The notes under the pieces are model-generated. The model searched no databases and was not told the DNA's origin. It was given only the letters and a program-made list of their open reading frames with translations. Shown one piece after another: positions 7,834 through 16,361 of a DNA stretch of 21,661 bases (the first letter of the stretch is position 1; each line of letters begins with the position of its first letter). The stretch covers positions 1 through 21,661 of the forward strand of contig DFQW01000084.1 in the NCBI GenBank assembly GCA_002377985.1, read 5' to 3'. The position numbers were made by a program, and so were the translations under genes. The DNA is from Halieaceae bacterium UBA3479. GTDB lineage: Bacteria > Pseudomonadota > Gammaproteobacteria > Pseudomonadales > Halieaceae.

Positions 7834-8685
7834 GTGCCAGCGAAGACAATAATCTCCCCATCAGACCTTGCGGATCTTATCGAGCGTTGCGCCGTTAAGG
7901 TGCTGGATGCCTCATGGTATCTCCCCGGCGAGGCACGAGATCCGCACCGGGAGTATCTCGCCGCGCGGATTCCCGGGTCCCGGTTTTTTGATATCGATCG
8001 AATCGCTGATTCCGACCACTCATGCCCACATATGTTGCCCGACGCCAGACAGTTTGCGCGGCAGGTCGAATCGCTGGGAGTGGGCAGTGACGATTTGGTG
8101 GTGATCTACGATGGCAAGGGACTATTTTCGGCGCCACGTGCCTGGTGGATGTTCCGTGCGTTTGGCCATGATCAGGTGCGCATATTGTCCGGGGGCCTGC
8201 CGGCGTGGCAGTCACATGGCTTTCCAGTCGAGTCTGGTGAAGCCACGCAGAGTGAGTCAGATTCTGATTTCAAGGCCGAGTATCAACCGCAATGGGTCGC
8301 CGACAAGGAGCGCGTTCGTGCGGCAATGGGAACCCCTGATGTGCTGATACTCGATGCGCGCTCTGCCCCCCGGTTCGCGGGAGAGGAACCAGAGCCGCGA
8401 CCTGCGGTTAGGCCGGGGCATATTCCCGGTTCCCGGAATCTGCACTACGCTGGGGTCATCGCAGAGGGAGGGCAAGGTCTAAAGTCTGCGGCGGAATTGA
8501 ATCGGCTTTTTGCCGGAGTCGGGATCGATCAGGCAGGCAGCGTGATCACGACCTGCGGTTCCGGTATTTCAGCTTGTATATTGGCGTTGGCGCTCCATGA
8601 GCTCGGTCGCTCACCCGTTGCGGTATACGACGGCTCATGGGCGGAGTGGGGCGCTGACCCTGCCTGCCCGATTGAGAAAGGGTGA
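7834..8685 (+). CDS. Two-domain sulfurtransferase (3-mercaptopyruvate/thiosulfate type, SseA-like)
   Basis: This is a tandem rhodanese protein of 283 residues from the GTG at 7834. That start was chosen because GGAGG (7819-7823) lies ten bases upstream and the protein then begins just before the family's SPSDLADLIE and VLDASWYLPG segments. The inactive N-terminal domain shows REYLAARIPGSRFFDID and VVIYDG....APRAWWMFRAFGH. The C-terminal domain shows VLILDARSAPRF, RPGHIPGSRNL and the active loop TTCGSGISA with the persulfide Cys at about 241. The CGSG-I/V-S/T-A loop favours 3-mercaptopyruvate over thiosulfate as the sulfur donor. It opens a rightward group with tpiA about 50 bases downstream. 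Confidence 0.9.
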   Translation: MPAKTIISPSDLADLIERCAVKVLDASWYLPGEARDPHREYLAARIPGSRFFDIDRIADSDHSCPHMLPDARQFARQVESLGVGSDDLVVIYDGKGLFSAPRAWWMFRAFGHDQVRILSGGLPAWQSHGFPVESGEATQSESDSDFKAEYQPQWVADKERVRAAMGTPDVLILDARSAPRFAGEEPEPRPAVRPGHIPGSRNLHYAGVIAEGGQGLKSAAELNRLFAGVGIDQAGSVITTCGSGISACILALALHELGRSPVAVYDGSWAEWGADPACPIEKG

Positions 8686-8738
8686 GAGAAGGCGCCCAGT
8701 CTGGTATCTTCCTGCGCGACATTTTGCGCTGAGTCGAC

Positions 8739-9482
8739 ATGAACAAACGGTACGTGATTGGAAACTGGAAAATGCATGGCAGCCTGTCGATGGTTGATGC
8801 GTTTTCAAGGGAGCTGGCCTATGCACCGTCGTCCGATGTGGTGGTGGCGATTGCGCCTCCCTATCCCTATCTCGGCGCTTGCGCTGCGCTCCCTGCGGGG
8901 TGCGGCTTGGCCGGGCAGGATTGCTCGGCGCATGATGGCGGCGCTCACACCGGCGAGGTATCTGCCGCTATGTTGTCGGAGTGGGGTTGCCAGTGGATCA
9001 TCGTAGGCCATTCTGAAAGACGGACGGATCTTGCGGAGTCCGATGCACTGATTGCGGCAAAGCTGGGAGCTGCCTCTGCAGCAGGCTTGACCCCTATTTT
9101 GTGTGTGGGTGAGAGTCTGGCTGTGAGAGAGGCAGGACGGGCCGAAGTGGTGGTTCGCGAGCAATTGCAAGCGGCGCTGGGTGACTCACAGCCACCATCG
9201 TTGCTGATTGCCTACGAGCCGATCTGGGCCATTGGTACAGGCGTAACGGCATCCCCCGAGCAGGCGAATGCCATGCACGTGGTGATTCGCGATGAGCTGG
9301 CTGTGCTGTTAACTACGGGTGACTCTGTGCCCCTGCTCTACGGCGGAAGCGTCAATGCAGATAACGCTCGAGCACTTTTTAATTGCTCCCATGTGGACGG
9401 CGGGTTGGTTGGCGGTGCGTCCCTTGACGCGGGCTCTTTTTCGAAGATAGTCGAGGCCGCACAGGCCAGTCTGGAACAGTGA
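8739..9482 (+). CDS. tpiA: Triosephosphate isomerase
   Basis: It interconverts glyceraldehyde 3-phosphate and dihydroxyacetone phosphate in glycolysis and gluconeogenesis in the cytoplasm. The 247-residue length is normal. The active-site residues are all present: Asn9 and Lys11 in GNWKMHG, His91 in VGHSERR and Glu160 in AYEPIWAIGTG. The flexible loop-6 segment, YGGSVN (201-206) and GGLVGGASL (221-229) are also intact. The start is an ATG with only a weak GAG upstream. The gene is followed one base after its stop by a thiolase-like gene. The secG gene that often follows tpiA in gammaproteobacteria is absent here. Confidence 0.95.
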   Translation: MNKRYVIGNWKMHGSLSMVDAFSRELAYAPSSDVVVAIAPPYPYLGACAALPAGCGLAGQDCSAHDGGAHTGEVSAAMLSEWGCQWIIVGHSERRTDLAESDALIAAKLGAASAAGLTPILCVGESLAVREAGRAEVVVREQLQAALGDSQPPSLLIAYEPIWAIGTGVTASPEQANAMHVVIRDELAVLLTTGDSVPLLYGGSVNADNARALFNCSHVDGGLVGGASLDAGSFSKIVEAAQASLEQ

Positions 9483-9483
9483 T

Positions 9484-11013
9484 ATGCAGTTAGATTCCAA
9501 CACCCCGGTGTTGCTCGGGGCGGGGCAGTTTACTGAGCGCCTCGATGACAGCTTCATCGGTCTCAAGCCCGAAGCGCTGGCGGCAAAGGCCTGTGAGCGC
9601 GCATTGGCCGATACCGGGGCGCAGCAAGCGCTAGAGCCCATGGTGGATCGCCTTGCCTGCGTCCGGATGTTTGCACACTCCGTGCCAGAGCCACTCGTGC
9701 CCGCGATCGCCCCTTTCGGTCGTAGCACAAGTCCACCGCTGACGATCCTGAAGCACTTGCAATTACCCAATGCTAACGCGATCTATTCACGTGCCTGCGG
9801 CGACGAACCACAACGTCTGGTCTATGAGTTGGGCTCTGCCATTCAGCGTGGAGAAATCAGAGCGGCGGTGATATGTGGCGCCGAGGCGCTGGCAACCTCG
9901 CGCCATTTTCAGAAGACCGGGGTGACAGTGGATTGGAGTGATTCACCTGAGGGTGAGACAGACGATCGCGGTGCTTGCATCGAGTTATTATTCGACGCCG
10001 AGTTCAATCGCCACGGCGCGTTTGCGCCGGTGGATATTTACCCGATACAAGAGCAGGCAAGGCGCGCGGAGTTGGGGCTCGATAAGGCAAGCTATCGCGA
10101 CCAGCTTGCGCGCTTGATGGGTCGTTTCAACCAAGTGGCTGCCGCTAATCCCTTTGCCATGTTTCCTGCGCCGATGTCGGTTGAGGAGATCCGTACCGAG
10201 TGCCCGCAAAATCGTCTAATGGGCGATCCGCATCTCAAATCGATGGTCGCAAAAGATGGGGTGAATCAGGCGTCGGCACTGGTGTTGACCAGTCTTGGTG
10301 TCGCGGAATCTTTGGGCGTGGCCCACAGAGCAATATACCTGCATGGCCATGCCGCCGCGTCGGAGCCTGCAGTGCTCGCACGGCCTGCATTAGGGCGATC
10401 AGACGCAATGCAGCACGCGTACCGCGCTGCACTGGCCAATGCAGGGCTGACAGCGGATCGATTGGGCGCGGCGGATTTATATTCCTGCTTTCCTATCGCC
10501 GTTTGGGTGGCGATGGATGCTTTGGGCATGACACTGGATGATCCTCGTCCTATCACTCTGACGGGTGGGCTGCCGTTTTTTGGTGGCCCCGGCAACAACT
10601 ACTCGACGCACGGTATTGTAGAGTTGATGCACTGGCTGCGGCGCCAAAATCAACCGAGTTACGGCATCGTCGGGGCTAATGGCGGCTACCTCTCCAAGCA
10701 CGCGGTTGGCGTTTATGGCAATGTGGGCGCAGCGTTCCCGGAACCGGTTCCGGAGCCGCCGGTGGTGAGTGCTGTAGCCCTCGTCGAACAGCCAGAAGGT
10801 CCCGGCGTCATTGAGAGCTACACCTGTCAGGCGCAAGGTGACAAGACGCGGGCTATCGTTGTGGGCAGGCAGTTGTCGGATAATCGGAGGTGGGTAGCGG
10901 TTGCCGACCCGCACGACAGTGAGCTTCTAGCCTGGTTCAGAGACGGCGACCCACTGGGTGCTCAAGTTGAGGTCACACCTGGGGACAGGAATGTGGTGAA
11001 AAAATCTGCCTGA
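9484..11013 (+). CDS. Thiolase-like acetyl-CoA acetyltransferase family protein with C-terminal extension
   Basis: This 509-residue protein is of the thiolase superfamily, in the subgroup annotated as acetyl-CoA acetyltransferase or SCPx-like thiolase. It begins TPVLLGAGQF. At about residue 105 it has SRACGDEPQRLV, where a Cys precedes Gly at the position usually taken by the thiolase nucleophile; many members of this subgroup have GGNSPQ instead. Later come DLYSCFPIAV and NGGYLSKHAVGVYG, which stand in for the standard His and second-Cys regions. About 100 C-terminal residues beyond the core (VESYTCQAQG onward) look like the extra beta domain of this subgroup. It starts one base after the tpiA stop. 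With the SDR and hydratase genes downstream it suggests fatty-acyl or sterol side-chain oxidation. Catalytic competence is uncertain. Confidence 0.8.
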   Translation: MQLDSNTPVLLGAGQFTERLDDSFIGLKPEALAAKACERALADTGAQQALEPMVDRLACVRMFAHSVPEPLVPAIAPFGRSTSPPLTILKHLQLPNANAIYSRACGDEPQRLVYELGSAIQRGEIRAAVICGAEALATSRHFQKTGVTVDWSDSPEGETDDRGACIELLFDAEFNRHGAFAPVDIYPIQEQARRAELGLDKASYRDQLARLMGRFNQVAAANPFAMFPAPMSVEEIRTECPQNRLMGDPHLKSMVAKDGVNQASALVLTSLGVAESLGVAHRAIYLHGHAAASEPAVLARPALGRSDAMQHAYRAALANAGLTADRLGAADLYSCFPIAVWVAMDALGMTLDDPRPITLTGGLPFFGGPGNNYSTHGIVELMHWLRRQNQPSYGIVGANGGYLSKHAVGVYGNVGAAFPEPVPEPPVVSAVALVEQPEGPGVIESYTCQAQGDKTRAIVVGRQLSDNRRWVAVADPHDSELLAWFRDGDPLGAQVEVTPGDRNVVKKSA

Positions 11014-11051
11014 CAAAAGTTTTAATTTAAGTGATAAAAGGGAGTTAACTT

Positions 11052-11825
11052 ATGGATATTAATGGGAAAATAGCGGTAGTGACTGGCGGTGCGTCGGGTA
11101 TTGGTCAGGCCGTCGTCCGACGTTTGGCCGCAGCGGGTGGAAAAGTCGCTATTTTTGACCTCAATGAGGAAGCGGGCCAGGCGATGGTCGCAGAGCTGGG
11201 ATCTGACAGCTGTGTTTTTGCCAATGTGAACGTGGTTGATGAGGAGTCAGTCAAAGCAGGTATCGAGGCGGCGGTGGCGGCTTTTGGGGCGATCCACGTG
11301 AATGTGAATTGCGCAGGTATTGGTAATGCTGCCAAAACGCTCGGCAAGGATGGCCCGTTCCCATTGGATCTCTGGAACAAGGTGATTGCTGTCAACCTCA
11401 CCGGCACCTTCAATGTGCTGCGGTTGTGCGCGGAGGTGATGGCGAAAAATGAACCCATGACTGATGACAGCGCGCGAGGCGTCATTATCAATACGGCCTC
11501 TGTCGCGGCCTACGAGGGGCAAATGGGACAGGCCGCCTACAGCGCGAGCAAGGGTGGCATCGTGGGCATGACCCTGCCGATCGCGCGTGACCTGTCAACA
11601 ATAGGTATCCGCGTGAATACGATTGTGCCGGGTCTGATTAACACGCCCTTGTTTAATGGCCTGACACCCGAATTTGTGCAATCACTTTCGCAGTCGGTGC
11701 TTTATCCAAAGCGCCTCGGTCGACCTGAGGAAATCGCACAGTTGGCTGCTGCCATCATAGACAATGATTATATAAACGGCGAATGCATCCGCATGGACGG
11801 CGGTATTCGTATGCAGCCGCGCTAA
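11052..11825 (+). CDS. SDR 3-hydroxyacyl-CoA dehydrogenase (type 2 / HSD17B10-like)
   Basis: This classical short-chain dehydrogenase has 257 residues. The cofactor loop TGGASGIG is at 11-18. Asp36 ends the second strand (FDLN), which favours NAD over NADP. NCAGIG lies at 86-91, and the catalytic set is Ser150, Tyr163 and Lys167 (YSASK). The insert around LGKDGPFPLDLWNKVI and the ending INGECIRMDGGIRMQPR are typical of 3-hydroxyacyl-CoA dehydrogenase type 2, which oxidises 3-hydroxyacyl-CoA and 2-methyl-3-hydroxybutyryl-CoA. GGAG lies seven bases before the ATG. The thiolase-like gene upstream and hydratase downstream complete three successive beta-oxidation steps. Confidence 0.88.
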   Translation: MDINGKIAVVTGGASGIGQAVVRRLAAAGGKVAIFDLNEEAGQAMVAELGSDSCVFANVNVVDEESVKAGIEAAVAAFGAIHVNVNCAGIGNAAKTLGKDGPFPLDLWNKVIAVNLTGTFNVLRLCAEVMAKNEPMTDDSARGVIINTASVAAYEGQMGQAAYSASKGGIVGMTLPIARDLSTIGIRVNTIVPGLINTPLFNGLTPEFVQSLSQSVLYPKRLGRPEEIAQLAAAIIDNDYINGECIRMDGGIRMQPR

Positions 11826-11838
11826 CCGGAGAGTGACC

Positions 11839-12609
11839 ATGAGCGAAGAAGCAACAGTATTGACTGACGAGGCCGACGGCGTACTCGTTATTACGATTAA
11901 TCGTCCGCAGGCCAAGAACGCGGTCAACCGGGCGGTAGCCGAGGGCATTGCAGCGGCGCTGGAGCGCCTCGATAGCGACGACGCGCTGCGTGTGGGCATT
12001 TTGACAGGCGCTGGCGGCACTTTTTGTGCTGGCATGGACCTCAAAGCCTTTGTCTCTGGCGAGTTCCCGCAAATTGAGGGTCGAGGCTTTGGCGGCATGA
12101 CAGAGCGCTCTGCAGAGAAGCCGCTCATTGCCGCTGTGGAGGGTTACGCTCTCGCAGGTGGATGCGAGCTCGCCATAGCCTGCGATCTCATTATCGCCGC
12201 TGACAACGCCAAATTTGGCATTCCTGAAGTGAAGCGAGGCTTGGTTGCTGCCGCTGGTGGATTGGTGCGGCTCCCCTCACAAATCCCTTATCGGGTTGCC
12301 ATGGAGCTCGCGCTCACCGGCGAGTTCATGGATGCCGATCGAGCGATGGCCATGGGCTTGATCAATCAGCTCACGGCCCCGGGTGAGGCGCTGGCGACCG
12401 CGCGCGCATTAGCGGCACAGATCGCTGAGAACGGGCCGCTGGCGGTAAAAGTGAGCAAGGCTATTATTAAAGCCTCTCGTGACTGGACCGACGACGAGGC
12501 CTTCACTAAACAGCACGCGTTGACCCAGCCGGTCTTCACCAGCGAGGATGCGATAGAGGGGGCTACGGCCTTTGCCGAAAAGCGCAAGCCTCAGTGGAAG
12601 GGCCGCTAA
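11839..12609 (+). CDS. Enoyl-CoA hydratase / crotonase family protein
   Basis: This crotonase has 256 residues and probably hydrates 2-enoyl-CoA to 3-hydroxyacyl-CoA. The oxyanion-hole segment GTFCAGMDLKAF (60-71) and EGYALAGGCELAIACD (101-116) are present. Both catalytic glutamates of the hydratases are conserved: Glu110 in GGCE and Glu130 in PEVKRG. The ATG at 11839 is preferred to an in-frame GTG six bases earlier because CGGAGAG lies just upstream of it. The gap from the SDR gene stop is 13 bases, so they are co-transcribed. A hairpin follows the gene. Substrate chain length cannot be read. Confidence 0.9.
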   Translation: MSEEATVLTDEADGVLVITINRPQAKNAVNRAVAEGIAAALERLDSDDALRVGILTGAGGTFCAGMDLKAFVSGEFPQIEGRGFGGMTERSAEKPLIAAVEGYALAGGCELAIACDLIIAADNAKFGIPEVKRGLVAAAGGLVRLPSQIPYRVAMELALTGEFMDADRAMAMGLINQLTAPGEALATARALAAQIAENGPLAVKVSKAIIKASRDWTDDEAFTKQHALTQPVFTSEDAIEGATAFAEKRKPQWKGR

Positions 12610-12634
12610 CTGCCGTCGGTCGGGTAAGATAAGA

Positions 12635-12662
12635 CGGCCAACCTCCGGTTGGAGGTTGGTCG
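12635..12662 (+). terminator. Strong hairpin after the enoyl-CoA hydratase gene
   Basis: CCAACCTCC (12638-12646) pairs perfectly with GGAGGTTGG (12651-12659) around the loop GGTT, and three further pairs, one a G-T, extend the stem to 12635-12662. It lies 26 bases past the hydratase stop and ahead of the AI-2E permease start. The expected T-run is absent (CTCATTAATTC follows), so it may be a weak or Rho-assisted terminator or a message-stabilising hairpin. Confidence 0.5.
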
Positions 12663-12685
12663 CTCATTAATTCTGGAGAAGAAGC

Positions 12686-13810
12686 ATGAGCAACGAAGAC
12701 CTCAGTGCCTTTCGCAAGGTGTTTGCGCATGATCTCATGCAGGTGTACGTGCGCTTGATCCTTCTGTTCGCAGTTGTCTGGTTTTCAATCCAGACTTTTG
12801 CGCCGTTCCTGCCTCTGATGCTGTGGTCGCTCATTCTTGCGGTTTCCCTGAATCCTCTCAATGTCTGGTTATCTGTTCGCCTCGGTATTGGAGAGGGTAA
12901 ATCAGCCCTAGTCTTTGTTTTGCTTGGCCTGATTATTATCGGTGTACCGACAGTGCTGCTTGGCGTGTCAACGGCAGATCACTTGCGAGAGTGGATTGCG
13001 ATCTTCAGCGATCATAAAGTCGTCGTTCCCGAAGCAAATCCGGAGGTGGCTAACTGGCCAGTGGTGGGTCCCGCGCTTTACGAACTGTGGGAGAGAGCCC
13101 ACGAGGATTTGGTGTCGGCGGCCAAGATAGTACAACCGCAGTTATTTACCGGGGGCAAGATGCTGCTGGGAGCCGTCGCCAACACGTTGCTGGCTCTCGT
13201 GGTCTTCTTCGCGGCCTTACTTATCGCAGGATTTATGATGGCGCACGCGAAAAAAGGTGCTGATCAGTCGCGCCGAATGCTCTCGACCTTCACTGACCCG
13301 ACGCGGGGAGAAGAAATCCAGGAACTGGTTGTGGCTACGGTGCGGTCCGTCTCAAATGGCGTGGTTGGCGTAGCATTTTTGCAGGCGCTGGCTCTGGGTA
13401 TCGGCTTCCTGGTGCTGGGCGTTCCAGCGGCCGGGGTATTGGCGTTACTCGTTTTGCTGCTTGGGGTGCTACAGTTACCCAGCTCTTTAGTTGTGCTTCC
13501 CGCCCTGGCCTGGATCTGGCTAGCCAGCGGCATGCCCACCGTCATGGCGGTGCTGGGATCGGTCTATCTGGTTGCTGGCAGTTTGGCCGACGGATTCCTG
13601 AAGCCCTATCTGCTTGGGCGGGGGGTAGACACGCCGATGCCCATCGTGCTGATTGGCGCGTTGGGAGGGATGGCCGCAGAGGGCCTGATAGGATTGTTTG
13701 TCGGTGCGGTAACACTATCCGTGGGCTACAAATTGTTGATGTCATGGGTCGATCACAGCGTCGCAGAGCAAAAGTTTATGGATGATGCGCCCTCATCTCC
13801 CGGGGGCTGA
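12686..13810 (+). CDS. AI-2E family transporter (YdiK/PerM-like permease)
   Basis: This is a 374-residue inner-membrane protein. Two hydrophobic segments lie near residues 22-60 and a third at about 72-95. A soluble, mostly helical loop follows at about 96-157. Further membrane segments are near 160-185, 225-248, 250-280, 284-303 and 318-352. The C-terminal block FLKPYLLGRGVDTPMPIVLIGALGGMAAEGLIGLFVGAV region (304 onward) is the hallmark of the family, with the conserved Gly-rich and G-L-x-G-L-F-V-G pattern. Family members have been linked to autoinducer-2 export, Na+/H+ antiport or general efflux, so the substrate is open. GGAGAAGAAG lies just upstream of the ATG. It follows the hairpin and may be a separate transcription unit. 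Confidence 0.88.
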   Translation: MSNEDLSAFRKVFAHDLMQVYVRLILLFAVVWFSIQTFAPFLPLMLWSLILAVSLNPLNVWLSVRLGIGEGKSALVFVLLGLIIIGVPTVLLGVSTADHLREWIAIFSDHKVVVPEANPEVANWPVVGPALYELWERAHEDLVSAAKIVQPQLFTGGKMLLGAVANTLLALVVFFAALLIAGFMMAHAKKGADQSRRMLSTFTDPTRGEEIQELVVATVRSVSNGVVGVAFLQALALGIGFLVLGVPAAGVLALLVLLLGVLQLPSSLVVLPALAWIWLASGMPTVMAVLGSVYLVAGSLADGFLKPYLLGRGVDTPMPIVLIGALGGMAAEGLIGLFVGAVTLSVGYKLLMSWVDHSVAEQKFMDDAPSSPGG

Positions 13811-13883
13811 TGGGGCGTTTCCATTGGTCCGGTAGCGTCCCGGCACCGTATTGCTGGGGTTAGTACCTCTCCCCGAGAATGTC

Positions 13884-15680
13884 ATGAATACATATACCCT
13901 AAATAGATATGCGGTCATGGCGCTGCTGCTGGCATTGACCGCCTGCGTTGGGCCCGATGACGGGTCGGGAGTACCGGTCAGCGTCCGAACCAGCTCTGGT
14001 AAGGTTGTGGCCGAGCGAGGGCCGGAGGGATCGTTGGCCTATCGTGATATCCCCTTCGCGCATCCGCCGGTGGGGCCGCTGCGCTGGGCTGCGCCGTTGC
14101 AGTTGGAGACCCCGGAGCGCGATATTCAACCACTCGACGCCCCCGTGATGTGTCCGCAGCCCCAGAGCATGGCGTCGGGCGTCAGTAGCGGTGAATACCA
14201 CGGTTCCGAGGACTGCCTCTATCTGGATATTTACGCGCCCGGCGGGGAGTCCCCGGATGGTCCGATGCCGGTTATGCTGTGGATCCACGGCGGCAGCAAT
14301 TTGACGGGACACAAAGGGACGTACGACTTTTCCCGATTTGCGGCGCGCCAGCAGGTTGTGGTCGTGGTCATTAATTACCGATTGGGACCTTTCGGTTGGT
14401 TCGTCCACCCTGCCATTCAGGGCCCTGACCTCGACACCTCGCCATTGGCCAACTTCGGTACCTTGGATATGGTCGAGGCGCTGCGTTGGACCCAGCGAAA
14501 CATCACTTTGTTCGGCGGTGATGCGAATAATGTCACGGTCTTTGGTGAGAGCGCGGGGGGCAGAAATGTTTACAGCCTGCTCGCATCTCCGGTAACGGCG
14601 GGACTGTTCCACAAGGCCATTGCCCAGTCCGGGCACATCCGGAGTTTTGCACCGGCCCAGGCTTACAACGCGAACCGGGCGTTTGCCAACGTCGATCGGG
14701 GTAGTTGGGAGGTTGTGGGTGCGCTTGACTTGAAAAGTGGCGATATCGACGCTGACGAGCTCCGTGGTGTTGATACCGACGCGCTACTCAGAGCGTACTA
14801 CGGACTGGATGAAGATCATGCCCAACCCGCGGTTATCAATGACGGCGTGGTGATTCCGGCGGAGGGTATTTTGCAGAGCCTCGGGAATCCTCAATACGCA
14901 AAGCGTATCCCGGTAATGGCCGGCACGACTCGTGATGAGATTACGCTCTGGCTGGGCCTGAATCGGTACTACGTGGATGTCAGCTATCCTCTGACACGCC
15001 TGCTTCCCGCCAAGTTGCGTATCAAGGATCCCGATCTTTACCGGTTCTGGGTTGATATGCGCTCCAGGGGCTGGAAGCTGAGTGCCGTTGACGATCCCTT
15101 TATGGCCATGCAGCAGGCCGGTTATACCGATCTTTATGCATATCGTTACGACTGGGATGAGCAGTCGGATAATTTTCTGGTGCCTTTTTCAGAGCTTCTG
15201 GGTGCCTCACACGCCAGCGAAATCGCTTTCATCATGGGCGCTCCCATGTATGGTGCTATCGGTGACTTTATGTACCCCGATACGGATTCGGCCCGGGAAA
15301 TGACCGACATTATGATGACGGCATGGGGGACTTTTGCCAGGGAGGGTGCGCCGTCGCTGCCCCATGGACAGAGCTGGCCGCGCTATGATGGGTCTCAACC
15401 TGCCTTTGCTCGGCTGGATGTGGGTGACGCCTTAGGCATCAGCGATGACGTGCCGAGTCGTGAAGAATTGCTCAATCTGATTGCTTCAAGTGCTGTAGTC
15501 TCGGAACTTGAGCGCTGCCTGTTGGCGTGGGAGATGGTCACCGCCGTTGGGGATCCCGACTATGGCGTCTACACCCGCTGGCAAAATGGTCGGTGTGCAG
15601 AGGTCGACGCTGTCGCGGAGAAACGACGTATTCAGGACGACCTTAAAGCGCGGTACGGCAGTGTTTACTATCCCGAGTGA
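13884..15680 (+). CDS. Type-B carboxylesterase, predicted lipoprotein
   Basis: This serine esterase of the carboxylesterase/cholinesterase family has about 598 residues from the ATG at 13884. That start gives a short signal sequence ending in the lipobox L18-T19-A20-C21, so the mature protein is probably lipid-anchored in the outer membrane or periplasm. The family blocks are in order: YRDIPFAHPPVGPLRW, EDCLYLDIY, WIHGGS (oxyanion loop), NYRLGPFGW, and GGDANNVTVFGESAGG. The triad reads Ser223 (GESAGG), Glu352 (TRDE) and His443 (SHASEIAF). The upstream RBS is weak (CGAGAA). Substrates of such esterases range from lipids to aromatic esters; none is indicated. Confidence 0.9.
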   Translation: MNTYTLNRYAVMALLLALTACVGPDDGSGVPVSVRTSSGKVVAERGPEGSLAYRDIPFAHPPVGPLRWAAPLQLETPERDIQPLDAPVMCPQPQSMASGVSSGEYHGSEDCLYLDIYAPGGESPDGPMPVMLWIHGGSNLTGHKGTYDFSRFAARQQVVVVVINYRLGPFGWFVHPAIQGPDLDTSPLANFGTLDMVEALRWTQRNITLFGGDANNVTVFGESAGGRNVYSLLASPVTAGLFHKAIAQSGHIRSFAPAQAYNANRAFANVDRGSWEVVGALDLKSGDIDADELRGVDTDALLRAYYGLDEDHAQPAVINDGVVIPAEGILQSLGNPQYAKRIPVMAGTTRDEITLWLGLNRYYVDVSYPLTRLLPAKLRIKDPDLYRFWVDMRSRGWKLSAVDDPFMAMQQAGYTDLYAYRYDWDEQSDNFLVPFSELLGASHASEIAFIMGAPMYGAIGDFMYPDTDSAREMTDIMMTAWGTFAREGAPSLPHGQSWPRYDGSQPAFARLDVGDALGISDDVPSREELLNLIASSAVVSELERCLLAWEMVTAVGDPDYGVYTRWQNGRCAEVDAVAEKRRIQDDLKARYGSVYYPE

Positions 15681-15708
15681 GACTGTTGTCGGGCACTAGG
15701 GCCTGAGC

Positions 15709-16329
15709 TTGGCGCGCGTTATCGCTATCGCCGGTGGCTCTGGCAGCGGCAAGTCTACGCTGGCCTCTGCCCTGCTAACCGCGCTGGGTCCACAATCAGC
15801 GCAGGTGCTGCCGCTCGACGCCTACTACCACGATCTGGCGCACCTTCCGCCCGCAGACCGTGAACGGGTCAATTTTGATCACCCCGATGCGCTCGATTTG
15901 TCGCTCTTTAGGCAGCATCTGCTCGCGTTAAAGGCGGGGCAGGCGGTGTCTTGCCCCGCATACGACTTCGCTACGCACTGCAGGTTGGGGGAACCGATGA
16001 TGGTCTTGCCTCGGGCGTGGATTGTGGTTGAGGGTATTCTCGTTGCGTCTGATCCAGTTTTGCGGACACTTTATGAAGTGCTGGTCTTTGTGGAGGCTGA
16101 CCCGGCGTTAAGATGGCAAAGGCGGTTAGCGAGAGATCAGGCTGACCGAGGCCGGGATGCGGCGTCAGTTGCTCGTTTTTGGAAGCGAGCGGAAAGTACT
16201 TTTGAGGATTTTGGGGCCGCTGCCCGACTCCATGCCGACTGTGTCGTTCGCGGTGAGTCCCCGGCAAGCGAGAGCGCCAATTCGGTTTTGCGGCACCTGC
16301 AGAAGTATTCAGGTGGCACTCGCCGTTAG
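15709..16329 (+). CDS. Uridine kinase-like P-loop nucleoside kinase
   Basis: This cytoplasmic kinase of the uridine kinase/phosphoribulokinase family would phosphorylate uridine or cytidine from NTP for pyrimidine salvage. The Walker A loop GGSGSGKST is at 9-17. LDAYYHDLAHLPPADRERVNFDHPDALD (about 36-63) matches the substrate-binding region of Udk, and RRLARDQADRGRDAASV carries the lid-type arginines. The length of 206 residues is close to the usual 210. The start is a TTG with a weak upstream GGG; no better start exists because the P-loop begins at residue 9. The protein is acidic and Ala-rich at the C-terminus. It converges on the HNH gene with 32 bases between stops. Confidence 0.82.
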   Translation: MARVIAIAGGSGSGKSTLASALLTALGPQSAQVLPLDAYYHDLAHLPPADRERVNFDHPDALDLSLFRQHLLALKAGQAVSCPAYDFATHCRLGEPMMVLPRAWIVVEGILVASDPVLRTLYEVLVFVEADPALRWQRRLARDQADRGRDAASVARFWKRAESTFEDFGAAARLHADCVVRGESPASESANSVLRHLQKYSGGTRR

Positions 16330-16361
16330 GGCTGCTGGATTACAACGGCAGGGCCTCTGCC

